In this document: piece after piece, positions 1 through 7,550 of the stretch | Position numbering within the stretch: the stretch's first letter is position 1 | Layout: each line of letters opens with the position of its first letter | Assembly: GCA_035559435.1 (NCBI GenBank) | Contig: DATMBC010000070.1 | Coordinates: forward strand, 1-64,000 | DNA: 64,000 nt | Direction: 5' to 3' | DNA from: a bacterium | Lineage (GTDB): Bacteria; Zixibacteria; MSB-5A5; WJJR01 | The notes under the pieces: model-generated | Databases searched by the model: none | Seen by the model: the letters and a program-made list of their open reading frames with translations, nothing else | Told to the model about the DNA's origin: nothing | Made by a program: the position numbers and the translations under genes

Positions 1-735
1 GTAGTGGCAGCGGCCCGCCGCGCCGACAAAGACCTCGACCAGATGGCTGTTATGGGCGTCGGCGCCGTCGGCCGCGGATCCCTCGCCATATTCGTCGATC
101 AGCGTCACCGACGCCTGCGACTCGACGATGACCAGGAGACGTCCGGCACGGAATGTGCCGCCGATCGGCTGGGCGGTCATGACATGGATCGGGCGATCGA
201 CTTCGATTCCGCGCGGGATATAGACCAGGAGGCCGCCGGTCCAGGCGGCGTTGGCGTACGCTTCATACTTGCCAAACTCAGGGCCCAGCAGTCGCCCCAG
301 ATGCGGCTGAACCAGCTCAGGGCGGCTCAGAGCGGCTTCATGCAGATCCATCACAAGCGCGCCGCGCGCCGCCAACTTGTCATCGACTGCGGTCTTCCAG
401 ACCAGGCCGTCGCGAATATACACGGCCGCGGCCAGCGATTCGCGTTCCAGCGCCCGTTCGATGACCGCCGGGAAGGCGCGCTTGGTGCCGGCCGGCGGCG
501 GCACGGGTGCAAACCGGCCGTTGTTGTTCTCGAAGTCGGCCGGATCGGTATACCGCCACAAGTGCGTCACCCGATCGGGCCGCGGCATCTCGCGGTAGAG
601 GTCCAGGGCGCGGCGCCGCGCCTCCGAGAGCCACTCGGGCTCGCGGTACAGCTCGGCGATGCCGGACAGCACCGACTGCGGCGTAAAGGAAACGGTGGTC
701 TCGCTGGTCTGCATCGGAGTGCGTGTCGTGGTCAT
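1..735 (-). CDS. sufD: SufD, Fe-S cluster assembly scaffold subunit (partial, C-terminus off window)
   Basis: Reading leftward from an ATG at 733-735, an open frame of 245 codons runs off the window edge without a stop. It is SufD/SufB-like: an N-terminal helical part (TTTRTPMQTSE..., ELYREPEWLSEARRR) and then the start of the beta-helix core (AWTGGLLVYIPRGIEVDRPI, LVIVESQASVTLIDEY). SufD pairs with SufB in the SufBC2D complex that builds Fe-S clusters in the cytoplasm. The start overlaps the sufB stop by one base (TGATG), which indicates translational coupling inside the rrf2-sufC-sufB-sufD operon. SufB is complete and next door, so this second scaffold-family protein is most simply SufD. 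Confidence 0.95.
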   Translation of the reverse strand, partial: MTTTRTPMQTSETTVSFTPQSVLSGIAELYREPEWLSEARRRALDLYREMPRPDRVTHLWRYTDPADFENNNGRFAPVPPPAGTKRAFPAVIERALERESLAAAVYIRDGLVWKTAVDDKLAARGALVMDLHEAALSRPELVQPHLGRLLGPEFGKYEAYANAAWTGGLLVYIPRGIEVDRPIHVMTAQPIGGTFRAGRLLVIVESQASVTLIDEYGEGSAADGADAHNSHLVEVFVGAAGRCHY

Positions 736-2180
736 CAGCCAACCGATCCTTCCATCTCCAGTTCGATCAAACGGTTCATCTCGACGGCGTATTCCATCGG
801 CAGTTCCTTCACAAACGGCTCGAAGAAGCCGTTGACGATCAGCATGCGCGCCTCGTCCTCGGAGAGGCCGCGGCTCTGCAGGTAAAAGATCTGCTCCTCG
901 GCAATCTTCGAGACCCGTGCTTCGTGCTCGACGCGGACATCCTCGGCGGCAATTTCCATCGTCGGGTAGGTGTCGGAGCGCGAGTGCTCATCCAGCAGCA
1001 GCGCGTCGCACTCGACCGAGACCTTGCAGTTGGTCGCGTTCGGATAGGCCTTGACCAGCCCGCGGTAGGAGGCGCGTCCGCCGCCCTTGGAAATCGACTT
1101 GGAGGTGATGCGCGAGGTGGTGTTGGGCGCGGCATGAATGACTTTGGCGCCGGCGTCCTGATGCTGGCCGTCGCCGGCAAACGCGACCGAAAGAATCTCG
1201 GCCTTGGCCCGCTCGCCCATCAGGTACACACACGGAAACTTCATGGTCAGTTTGGAACCAAGGTTGGCGTCGACCCACTCAACGGTGGCGTCGGCGTAAG
1301 CCATGCCGCGCTTGGTCACCAGGTTGAAGACGTTGTTCGACCAGTTCTGGATCGTGGTGTAGCGAATGTACGACCCCTCGAGCGCGACCAGCTCCACCAC
1401 CGCCGAGTGCAGAGAGTCGGACGAGTAGGTCGGCGCGGTGCATCCTTCGATGTAGTGCACGCGCGAGCCCTTGTCGGCAATGATGAGCGTCCGCTCAAAC
1501 TGCCCCATGTTCTTGGCATTGATGCGGAAGTAGGCCTGCAACGGGATCTTCACATCGACTCCGGGCGGGACATAGATGAAGGAGCCGCCCGACCAGACCG
1601 CCGAGTTGAGCGCGGCGAATTTATTGTCGGCGAATGGAATGACGGTGCCGAAATACTGGCGCACCAGTTCGGGATGCTCGCGCAGTCCCGAATCCATGTC
1701 CAGAAAGATCACGCCGAGTTTGGTCAGATCCTCGCGCAGGGAGTGATAGACGACCTCCGATTCGTACTGCGCCGAGACGCCGCCGAGGAACTTCTGCTCC
1801 GCCTCGGGGATGCCGAGCCGGTCAAAGGTCCGCTTCACGTTGGCGGGCACATCGTCCCACGACCGCCCCGGCTTCTCGGCGGAACTCACATAGTAATGGA
1901 TGTCGTCGAACTGAATCGAGTTGAGCAGTTCGGTGTCGCCCCACTTCGGCATCGGCTTGGCGAGAAAGGCGTCGTAGGACGCGTGGCGGAACTCGCGCAT
2001 CCAGTCGGGCTCGTTTTTGAGGCGCGAGATCATCTCGACCACCTCATGGCTGATGCCCTTGGGAAATTTCTTGAAATACTCCTCGGGATCGGCAAACCCG
2101 TAGCGGGTCGCGTAGTCCTCGCGGAGGTTCAGTTCCGGCTTCGGTTCATCCCGGACCGGGATCCTTGACAGATCAGACAT
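735..2180 (-). CDS. sufB: SufB, Fe-S cluster assembly scaffold
   Basis: This 481-residue protein has the usual SufB length and opens with a typical SufB N-terminus ([20 protein letters not shown]). The core beta-helix repeats follow ([38 protein letters not shown]), and the conserved C-terminal end includes [13 protein letters not shown]. SufB accepts sulfur and assembles the nascent cluster with SufC and SufD. The start is ATG at 2178-2180 with AAGGAG upstream. sufC lies 111 bp upstream and sufD overlaps the stop. Long open frames on the opposite strand here are antisense shadows of this GC-rich gene. Confidence 0.98.
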   Translation of the reverse strand: MSDLSRIPVRDEPKPELNLREDYATRYGFADPEEYFKKFPKGISHEVVEMISRLKNEPDWMREFRHASYDAFLAKPMPKWGDTELLNSIQFDDIHYYVSSAEKPGRSWDDVPANVKRTFDRLGIPEAEQKFLGGVSAQYESEVVYHSLREDLTKLGVIFLDMDSGLREHPELVRQYFGTVIPFADNKFAALNSAVWSGGSFIYVPPGVDVKIPLQAYFRINAKNMGQFERTLIIADKGSRVHYIEGCTAPTYSSDSLHSAVVELVALEGSYIRYTTIQNWSNNVFNLVTKRGMAYADATVEWVDANLGSKLTMKFPCVYLMGERAKAEILSVAFAGDGQHQDAGAKVIHAAPNTTSRITSKSISKGGGRASYRGLVKAYPNATNCKVSVECDALLLDEHSRSDTYPTMEIAAEDVRVEHEARVSKIAEEQIFYLQSRGLSEDEARMLIVNGFFEPFVKELPMEYAVEMNRLIELEMEGSVG

Positions 2181-2224
2181 GGCTTCTCCTTGGGTCCTTC
2201 ATTAGGCTTGCGCGACCAGCGGAG

Positions 2225-2256
2225 CGCGGCTCGCCAGGAGGCTCGCTCTCCCTGCC
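2225..2256. repeat. Short dispersed repeat between sufC and sufB
   Basis: The 111-bp gap between sufC and sufB contains GGCTCGCCAGGAGGCTCGC followed by TCTCC. A close relative of this string (GGCTCGGCGGGAGCCTCGC followed by CCTCC) lies near 25530. It could fold as RNA between the two genes: CTTGCGCGA near 2208 and TCGCGCAAG near 2265 are complementary. Whether it affects sufB expression cannot be told from sequence. Confidence 0.4.
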
Positions 2257-2291
2257 GCCGTGCTTCGCGCAAGTCGACATCGCCGAGCCGT

Positions 2292-3068
2292 TCAGGCCAC
2301 CGCCGCGCCGGCGCGGACTTCGTTTTCGATCCACTCGTACCCCTTCTCCTCGAGCATGTGCGCCAGTTCCGGGCCGCCGGAGCGCACGATCCGTCCCTCC
2401 ATAAAAACATGGACGTGGTGGGGCTTGACGTAATTGAGAATGCGCTGGTAATGCGTCACCAACAGCACGCCGACCTTGTCCCCGACCACGCGATTGATGC
2501 CCTGTGACACGACCTGGAGGGCGTCGATGTCGAGGCCGGAATCGGTCTCGTCGAGCAGCGCGACCTTCGGCTTGAGCATGGCCATCTGCAGGATCTCCAG
2601 GCGCTTCTTTTCGCCGCCGGAGAACCCGTCATTGACGTAGCGCGTGGCGAACGCAGGGTCGATCTCCAGTTTTTCGAACTCGGCCATAAGGTCCTTGCGG
2701 AAACTCTTCATCGCCGCTTCATCGCCGCCGGTGCGCGCCTTGACCGCGGCGCGCAGGAAGTTGGCAACGGTGACGCCGGGCACGGCGACCGGATACTGGA
2801 AGGCGAGGAACATCCCCTTGCGCGATTTCTCGTCGGCCTCGGCCTCCGTCACATCCTCGCCATTGACCCAGATGCGTCCCTGCGTGAGCGTGTAGGCCGG
2901 ATGGCCCATGAGAGCGTTGGCAAACGTGCTCTTGCCGGAGCCGTTGGGGCCCATCAGCGCGTGTATCTCGCCCGGCTGGATCGTCAGGGAGACACCCTTG
3001 ACGACTTCCTTTTCGCCGATGGCGACATGGACATTCTCACATCGAAAGGCGGGGTGCTGGTCGGACAT
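2292..3068 (-). CDS. sufC: SufC, Fe-S assembly ATPase
   Basis: A 258-residue ABC-type ATPase of normal SufC length. Walker A is GPNGSGKST, the signature motif is FSGGEKKRLEIL and Walker B is VALLDETDSGLD. The sequence around the Walker A site (IHALMGPNGSGKSTFANAL) and the tail after Walker B (VTHYQRILNYVKPHHVHVF) are SufC-specific. It is a soluble ATPase that drives SufBCD. It sits directly downstream of an Rrf2 regulator and upstream of sufB. Confidence 0.98.
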   Translation of the reverse strand: MSDQHPAFRCENVHVAIGEKEVVKGVSLTIQPGEIHALMGPNGSGKSTFANALMGHPAYTLTQGRIWVNGEDVTEAEADEKSRKGMFLAFQYPVAVPGVTVANFLRAAVKARTGGDEAAMKSFRKDLMAEFEKLEIDPAFATRYVNDGFSGGEKKRLEILQMAMLKPKVALLDETDSGLDIDALQVVSQGINRVVGDKVGVLLVTHYQRILNYVKPHHVHVFMEGRIVRSGGPELAHMLEEKGYEWIENEVRAGAAVA

Positions 3069-3117
3069 GATCTCTGCTTTCTCCTTCGTATGGTGGCATC
3101 AACAAATCATCAATTCA

Positions 3118-3636
3118 TTATTGGATCACGGGCAGCGGCTTGCCCTGCCCCGGCGTGGCAGGACCGAGGAGTTGCCCCACGGTCGCTTCGATATGACCGC
3201 GCAGATTGACCACCACCGGCCCCTGCTCGCCGACGAGGTCGGACAGCCGGATCCGATGCAGGACACCGGAGATGAGGCCGTCGAGCACACCCCAGAGCGA
3301 TTTGACCGAGCAGGCGGTGGAGTTGATACAGATCATCAGTTCGCCGGTGTGCTTGCCGCAGAAGTTGTCGTCGAACATCCGTCCGCCCAGCGCCTCGACC
3401 ACCTGACCGATGGTGATGTCTTCCGGACGGCCATTGAGCGCATAGCCGCCGGCGCGTCCGCGCACGCTCTGAACGAATCCGGCCTCACGCAGAAGCATCA
3501 TCAGCTTGCGGACATTGGCGACCGAGAGCCCCTCACCTTCGGCGATTTCGCTGATAGTGAGCGACTCGCCTTCCGGGCAACGTCCCAGCCGCAGGAGGCA
3601 TCGCAGGCCGTATTCTTCCAACGCGCTGATTTTCAT
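3118..3636 (-). CDS. Rrf2-family Fe-S-sensing transcriptional regulator of the suf operon
   Basis: The protein has 172 residues from ATG 3634-3636; an 80-residue upstream in-frame extension is non-coding-like and was excluded. The N-terminus is the Rrf2 winged helix (MKISALEEYGLRCLLRLGRC, ISEIAEGEGLSVANVRKLMM, VRGRAGGYAL). Three cysteines at residues 93, 103 and 109, followed by SLW, mark the Fe-S binding loop. IscR has its three cysteines at 92, 98 and 104, so the first gap here is longer. It is the first gene of the suf operon, so autoregulation in response to Fe-S status is likely (inference). IscR-, SufR- or NsrR-like subtypes cannot be separated by eye. Confidence 0.9.
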   Translation of the reverse strand: MKISALEEYGLRCLLRLGRCPEGESLTISEIAEGEGLSVANVRKLMMLLREAGFVQSVRGRAGGYALNGRPEDITIGQVVEALGGRMFDDNFCGKHTGELMICINSTACSVKSLWGVLDGLISGVLHRIRLSDLVGEQGPVVVNLRGHIEATVGQLLGPATPGQGKPLPVIQ

Positions 3637-3682
3637 CGTCTTAACTATCCTGACGTCCCACCATCTCCTCGGCGGGGCGTTA

Positions 3683-3712
3683 TGTATACGAAAAAGTAAA
3701 CATTTGGAGCAA
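3683..3712 (-). promoter_or_regulatory. Candidate sigma70 promoter of the rrf2-suf operon
   Basis: On the minus strand TTGCTC (3707-3712) and TATACA (3683-3688) are separated by 18 bp, about 47 bp upstream of the rrf2 start. The region is clearly AT-richer than its surroundings. Assignment rests on motif and position only. Confidence 0.45.
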
Positions 3713-3897
3713 GGAAAATGATCCCGATTTGACAGTGACGCATAAGTCAGTGCAAGACAGACAGTTAATTGCTTGGTCGATACGGCCTGGCTGGTCGGAA
3801 TACTCGCGGATTTGTGACCTCTAAGCACAATCGGGTGATGGAATACCGTGCGATGAGATTGTGATCGGCGTATCAAACGAGAAAGGCAGAAGTGATC

Positions 3898-4374
3898 ATG
3901 GCAATCAGCGTGAAACGTGTCTATGACCCGCCTGTCGCCGGCGACGGCTTGCGGGTTCTGGTGGACCGGCTTTGGCCGCGCGGTCTGTCAAAAGCCGCGG
4001 CGAGAATTGATCTGTGGGTTCGAGATCTGTCCCCTTCTCATGAGCTGCGGCAGTGGTATGCGCACGATCCGGAGAAGTGGACGGAGTTCAAGCGCCGCTA
4101 TTTCACAGAGCTGGCCGAACACGCCGAAGCGCTGGCCGAGCTCGCCGCCACGGCGCGACGACGCCAGGTCACACTGCTGTTCGGCTCGCGGGAACTGCGC
4201 CGCAACAACGCCTGCGCCCTGAAGGAAGCCCTGCAGGCATCGACAGGAAATTCGGCGCCGGCGCGTAGAGTCGTCCCTCGATCCGCCTCCCGCAGCGGAA
4301 CCAAAAAGAGAAGCGGGCCGGCCAAGAGGCCGACCCGCGATCCTCGACGCCGATCAACCGACTCGACGACCTGA
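3898..4374 (+). CDS. DUF488 family protein
   Basis: The protein has 158 residues from ATG 3898; a GTG two codons upstream is possible. The DUF488 hallmark is clear: VKRVYDPP, RVLVDRLWPRGLSK, DLWVRDLSPSHELRQWY, FKRRYFTEL, VTLLFGSRE, NNACALKEAL. The biochemical role of the family is not established. The family core ends near residue 120. The last ~37 residues are a basic, low-complexity tail whose DNA coincides with a hairpin that looks like a terminator for the opposite strand, so the tail is probably read-through rather than a functional domain. Confidence 0.85.
   Translation: MAISVKRVYDPPVAGDGLRVLVDRLWPRGLSKAAARIDLWVRDLSPSHELRQWYAHDPEKWTEFKRRYFTELAEHAEALAELAATARRRQVTLLFGSRELRRNNACALKEALQASTGNSAPARRVVPRSASRSGTKKRSGPAKRPTRDPRRRSTDSTT
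4303..4338 (-). terminator. Rho-independent terminator, minus strand
   Basis: GCGGGCCGGCC (4313-4323), loop AAGA and GGCCGACCCGC (4328-4338) form an 11-bp stem with one mismatch. On the minus strand the stem is followed by a T-rich tract (complement of 4303-4309). It would end transcription of the leftward barrel gene at 4529 and overlaps the 3' end of the convergent DUF488 gene. Confidence 0.6.
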
Positions 4375-4375
4375 C

Positions 4376-4528
4376 AGGTTGCTGAAAAAGTCAGGTCCGA
4401 CGCATGAAGCGGCCAATGTCATGCCGAGCGAAGCGACGCACCTGCTGATTTCACCTATGAACCGGAAAAAGCAGACCCTTCGCTCCGTCCGGGAGACAGA
4501 GCGAGACTCTGGGTTCTTCAGCAACGTG
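4376..4528. repeat. Non-coding inverted-repeat element (MITE/REP-like)
   Basis: A ~150-bp non-coding stretch is bounded by GTTGCTGAA (4378-4386) and its inverse TTCAGCAAC (4517-4525). Inside is an offset pair, GAGCGAAGCGAC near 4427 and TTCGCTCCGTCC near 4480. No open frame is conserved. The organisation suggests a dispersed miniature element between the convergent DUF488 and barrel genes; only one copy is visible here. Confidence 0.45.
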
Positions 4529-5056
4529 CTAATGGAAGAATGTCCACCCGGCGGTCACCTTGAAGTCGGGTGAATCGGCCAGGCCCAGCTTTGCCTCGAG
4601 GAAAAAGCGGTGGCCATTGCGCAGCCCCTTCTCGATGCCGCCCAGCAGATTCACGCCGAGTTCGGTGTCGGAGTCATCGGCGTGCGACGCGGCATCCGCC
4701 ATCATATTCCCCTTGAAGTCCTCGTGGGAATCGTAGTTGATGAAATTCACGCCCAGTCCCCCGCCGAGGTAGGGAGTCCAGACATCCCAGCGGGACTGGA
4801 AACGATAGGCGGCCTCGAGATTGATGGCGAAGATGGTCAGGTCATCGCCGATGCCGACTTCGAGGTTGGGTTGAAAGCGGATGTGCTCGGCGAAGTTGCC
4901 GAAGTCGACGTGCGCGCCGAAGTGAATCTGATCGGGATCGATGGTCACTCCGACCCGCGGCCCCCAGCCGCGCCAGCCGGTCTTCGTCATCGGATCGGCG
5001 TGCGCCATCGCGGGCATCAGCACCAGCAGCGCTGCAAGTATGGTCAGTTTTCGCAT
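4529..5056 (-). CDS. Small outer-membrane beta-barrel protein
   Basis: The protein has 175 residues from ATG 5054-5056, preceded by AAGGAGGG. A Sec signal peptide (MRKLTILAALLVLMPAMAHA) leads into alternating amphipathic strands rich in Gly and aromatics, ending in a terminal Phe-His strand (VTAGWTFFH). It is a clear paralog of the protein at 36669-37151: both share GWGPR[VF]G[VL]TIDPDQ, HFGAHVD and DSPD[FL]K. An 8-strand barrel is likely. No function can be assigned. Confidence 0.85.
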   Translation of the reverse strand: MRKLTILAALLVLMPAMAHADPMTKTGWRGWGPRVGVTIDPDQIHFGAHVDFGNFAEHIRFQPNLEVGIGDDLTIFAINLEAAYRFQSRWDVWTPYLGGGLGVNFINYDSHEDFKGNMMADAASHADDSDTELGVNLLGGIEKGLRNGHRFFLEAKLGLADSPDFKVTAGWTFFH

Positions 5057-5140
5057 GGGACCCTCCTTGGCGCCAACATACGGCCACAAAAAGGCAGCCG
5101 CCAGCGAAACCGGGCGGCTGCCTGATGTGCGCGTGACGGT

Positions 5141-5866
5141 TTACTTCGCCGACTTGAAGTGCCCGGCGACGACATCCCAGTTGACGACATTCCACCAGGC
5201 GGCAATGTAGTCGGGGCGGCGGTTCTGGTACTTCAGATAGTAGGCATGCTCCCAGACATCGAGCCCGAGAATCGGCGTGCCGGTCACATCGGCGACACCC
5301 TTCATCAGGGGCGAGTCTTGATTGGGCGTGGAGGTGATGACCAGCTTGCCGCCGGTAACGACCAGCCAGGCCCAGCCGGAGCCGAATCGTCCCAGACCGG
5401 CCGCGGCAAACTGCTCCTTGAACGTGGCGAATGAGCCGAAGGCGCCATTGATGGCCGAGGCGAGATCGCCGGCGGGTTCCTTGGCGCCGCCCGGCTTCAT
5501 CAGCTCCCAGAAGAACGAGTGATTGGCGTGGCCGCCGCCGTTGTTGCGGACCGCCATGCGCTTGGCTTCGGGCACCTTGGAGAGATCGGCGATCAACTGG
5601 TGTAGGGGCGTCTCCTCCAGGCCGGTGCCGGCCAGGGCGTTGTTGAGATTGTTGACGTAGGCCTGATGATGCTTGCCGTGATGGATTTCCATCGTCTGCG
5701 CGTCGATGTAGGGTTCGAGCGCATTAAAGGCATAGGGCAATTGCGGGAGAACGTGCGGCATTACCTTGACTCCTTCCTGTGTTTGGTCCTGGCCGAGAAG
5801 CGCTTTCGGCGCCAACATGGCGGCGACACCGAGGGCTCCAGCGCGGACGAAATCACGACGGTCCAT
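5141..5866 (-). CDS. Superoxide dismutase (Fe/Mn family), Tat-exported
   Basis: The protein has 241 residues from ATG 5864-5866 with AAGGAG upstream. The first ~27 residues form a twin-arginine signal (RRDFVRAG, then a hydrophobic stretch and ALLGQ). The SOD body follows: [16 protein letters not shown], metal ligand His62 in EIHHGKHH, the second His in ANHSFFW, and the Asp/His pair in [17 protein letters not shown]. It dismutates superoxide. The signal predicts export of a folded, metal-loaded enzyme to the periplasm or outside. Fe versus Mn specificity cannot be decided. Confidence 0.95.
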   Translation of the reverse strand: MDRRDFVRAGALGVAAMLAPKALLGQDQTQEGVKVMPHVLPQLPYAFNALEPYIDAQTMEIHHGKHHQAYVNNLNNALAGTGLEETPLHQLIADLSKVPEAKRMAVRNNGGGHANHSFFWELMKPGGAKEPAGDLASAINGAFGSFATFKEQFAAAGLGRFGSGWAWLVVTGGKLVITSTPNQDSPLMKGVADVTGTPILGLDVWEHAYYLKYQNRRPDYIAAWWNVVNWDVVAGHFKSAK

Positions 5867-6141
5867 GAATATGCTCCTTGTCAATCTCTGCGACAGTCAG
5901 CAACGCCTTCCGCGATCCCGCCCGCGGTCGATGGCCTTTGCTAACGCCCCCTTGAACCACCGGGGCGGGAATGAGTTCCCGTCCACCCACAGTCATCCCT
6001 AATCTGTCATCGCTCGCAGTTCGCGGCAAGAGTGGGCGGCGGCGTGACGATGCGTGAATATGCGGTGCCTGGCTGGAAGATGTCAGCAATGTCATACATT
6101 GATTAAACCGCCTCCCCATCGTCTCCCAACTCCGGTTTGTT

Positions 6142-7257
6142 TTACACTTCCTGCAAAGTCTGCGAAAAGACCTCGGCGAAGTCGGCGCGCTGTGCGGGAG
6201 TGCCAACGGTGACCCGGACACAACGGTCAAGCGGCGCCTCGCCCGGCATGCGGATGAACACGCCACGCGCCAGCAGCGCTTGGAGCGCCGCGCGGGCGCG
6301 GGCATGGCTGCCCAGATCGAAACAGACGAAGTTCGTGGCCGAGGGGATGACGGGCACTCCGAGACACTCGGCGAGGTCTCCGTAGTCGCGCCGTCCTTCT
6401 TCCACCGCGCGGATGACGCCGTCCACAAACCCGGGGTCGTCGAGCGAGGCCACCGCCCCGGCCTGGGCGATGCGGCTGACTTCGAATTGGTTGCGGAAGC
6501 GGCCGATGGCGACGATCAACTCGACAGGACCAATCGCATAACCGATACGCGCGCCGGCCATGCCGTGGGCTTTTGAAAAAGTGCGCAGACGGATCAGGTT
6601 CGGACGCTCGGCCTGTGGCAGCGGCACAGCGTCCGCGGCCGCGAATTCGTGGTAGGCCTCATCGAGCAACAGCAGGCACTCCTCGGGCTGCAGTTCGATG
6701 AACTCGGCGATCTGCGCGCGATGATGCCAACTGCCCGACGGGTTGTCGGGGTTGGCCAGGTAGACCAGTCGGGCGCTTTCCTTTCGCGCGGCATCCAGCA
6801 GGGCCGGCAGATCGGCGCGGTCATCACGGTATGGCACTGCTACCAGTCGGCCACCGAAAGCGCGCACATGATAGGCGAAGGTCGGATAGGTGCCGCGCGT
6901 AGCCACCACCGTATCGCCGGGATCAACCAGCGCGCGCACCACATAGCCGAGCAGCCCATCAATGCCGTTGCCGATCAAGAGATGGTCGATGCCGATTCCC
7001 AGGTTCTTTGCCAGCGCGGCGCGCAGAGCATACGATTCAGGGTCGCCATACCAGCCAACCGCGGCGATGGCCTCCTGCATCGCCGTCCACGCGCGCGGCG
7101 AAATCCCGAAGGCGCTCTCGTTGGCGCCCAGCCGCAACCGCAAGGGAATCCCGTGGGCACGTTCCAGCGCCTCGGGCGCGACAAAGGGCGTGCTCGGCGG
7201 CAACGCGGCAATCAGGCGCGACAAGGGCGGCGCCAAGGCGATGGGTTGGTCGGACAT
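6142..7257 (-). CDS. Histidinol-phosphate aminotransferase-like PLP enzyme
   Basis: A 371-residue fold-type I aminotransferase of HisC length. It shows LRLGANESAFGISPRA, YGDPESYALR, IGNGIDGLLGY, YLANPDNPSGS, LLLDEAYHEFA and the PLP-lysine motif TFSKAHGMAGARIGY. The last motif is typical of the HisC branch, which transfers an amino group to imidazole acetol phosphate in histidine synthesis. No other his genes are nearby, so a related aromatic aminotransferase role remains possible. It is separated from the SOD gene by 275 bp in which I see no gene. Confidence 0.85.
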   Translation of the reverse strand: MSDQPIALAPPLSRLIAALPPSTPFVAPEALERAHGIPLRLRLGANESAFGISPRAWTAMQEAIAAVGWYGDPESYALRAALAKNLGIGIDHLLIGNGIDGLLGYVVRALVDPGDTVVATRGTYPTFAYHVRAFGGRLVAVPYRDDRADLPALLDAARKESARLVYLANPDNPSGSWHHRAQIAEFIELQPEECLLLLDEAYHEFAAADAVPLPQAERPNLIRLRTFSKAHGMAGARIGYAIGPVELIVAIGRFRNQFEVSRIAQAGAVASLDDPGFVDGVIRAVEEGRRDYGDLAECLGVPVIPSATNFVCFDLGSHARARAALQALLARGVFIRMPGEAPLDRCVRVTVGTPAQRADFAEVFSQTLQEV

Positions 7258-7378
7258 CGGCGCTCAAATACCACAGGGGTGACAAAAAGAAAAGGGATTT
7301 AACCCGCTTTGCTCCGATTCGATTGGGCCGCATGGCCTAAGAGGCACTGGCGCGGACAGGATCTTGCAGGCCGGTCGA

Positions 7379-7406
7379 TTGACAGTTCCACGAAAGTGAT
7401 TATATT
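7379..7406 (+). promoter_or_regulatory. Candidate sigma70 promoter for the protease genes
   Basis: TTGACA (7379-7384) and TATATT (7401-7406) are 16 bp apart in the 293-bp gap between the divergent aminotransferase and subtilase genes. This is the best promoter match in the gap and lies ~145 bp upstream of the first subtilase start. Confidence 0.6.
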
Positions 7407-7550
7407 ACAACAGAATGGGGGCTGTCACCCGGCCGCCGCCCATCCGCCAGGTACCTCAGACCGTTGACCCTTGAGGCATTGGACAACTGAATCGAATCAA
7501 CCGGACGTTCCGCTCTTTGTGTGCGTGAGATCGACATGCGAGGTGTAGAA

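Noticed and set aside
4-2168. Long plus-strand open frames (293 and 481 codons) over sufD and sufB
   Set aside because: They are antisense to clear Suf proteins; high GC makes such shadow frames common.
4313-4338. Plus-strand terminator inside the DUF488 ORF
   Set aside because: No T-tract follows on the plus strand; the T-run is on the minus strand, so I assign it to the opposite gene.
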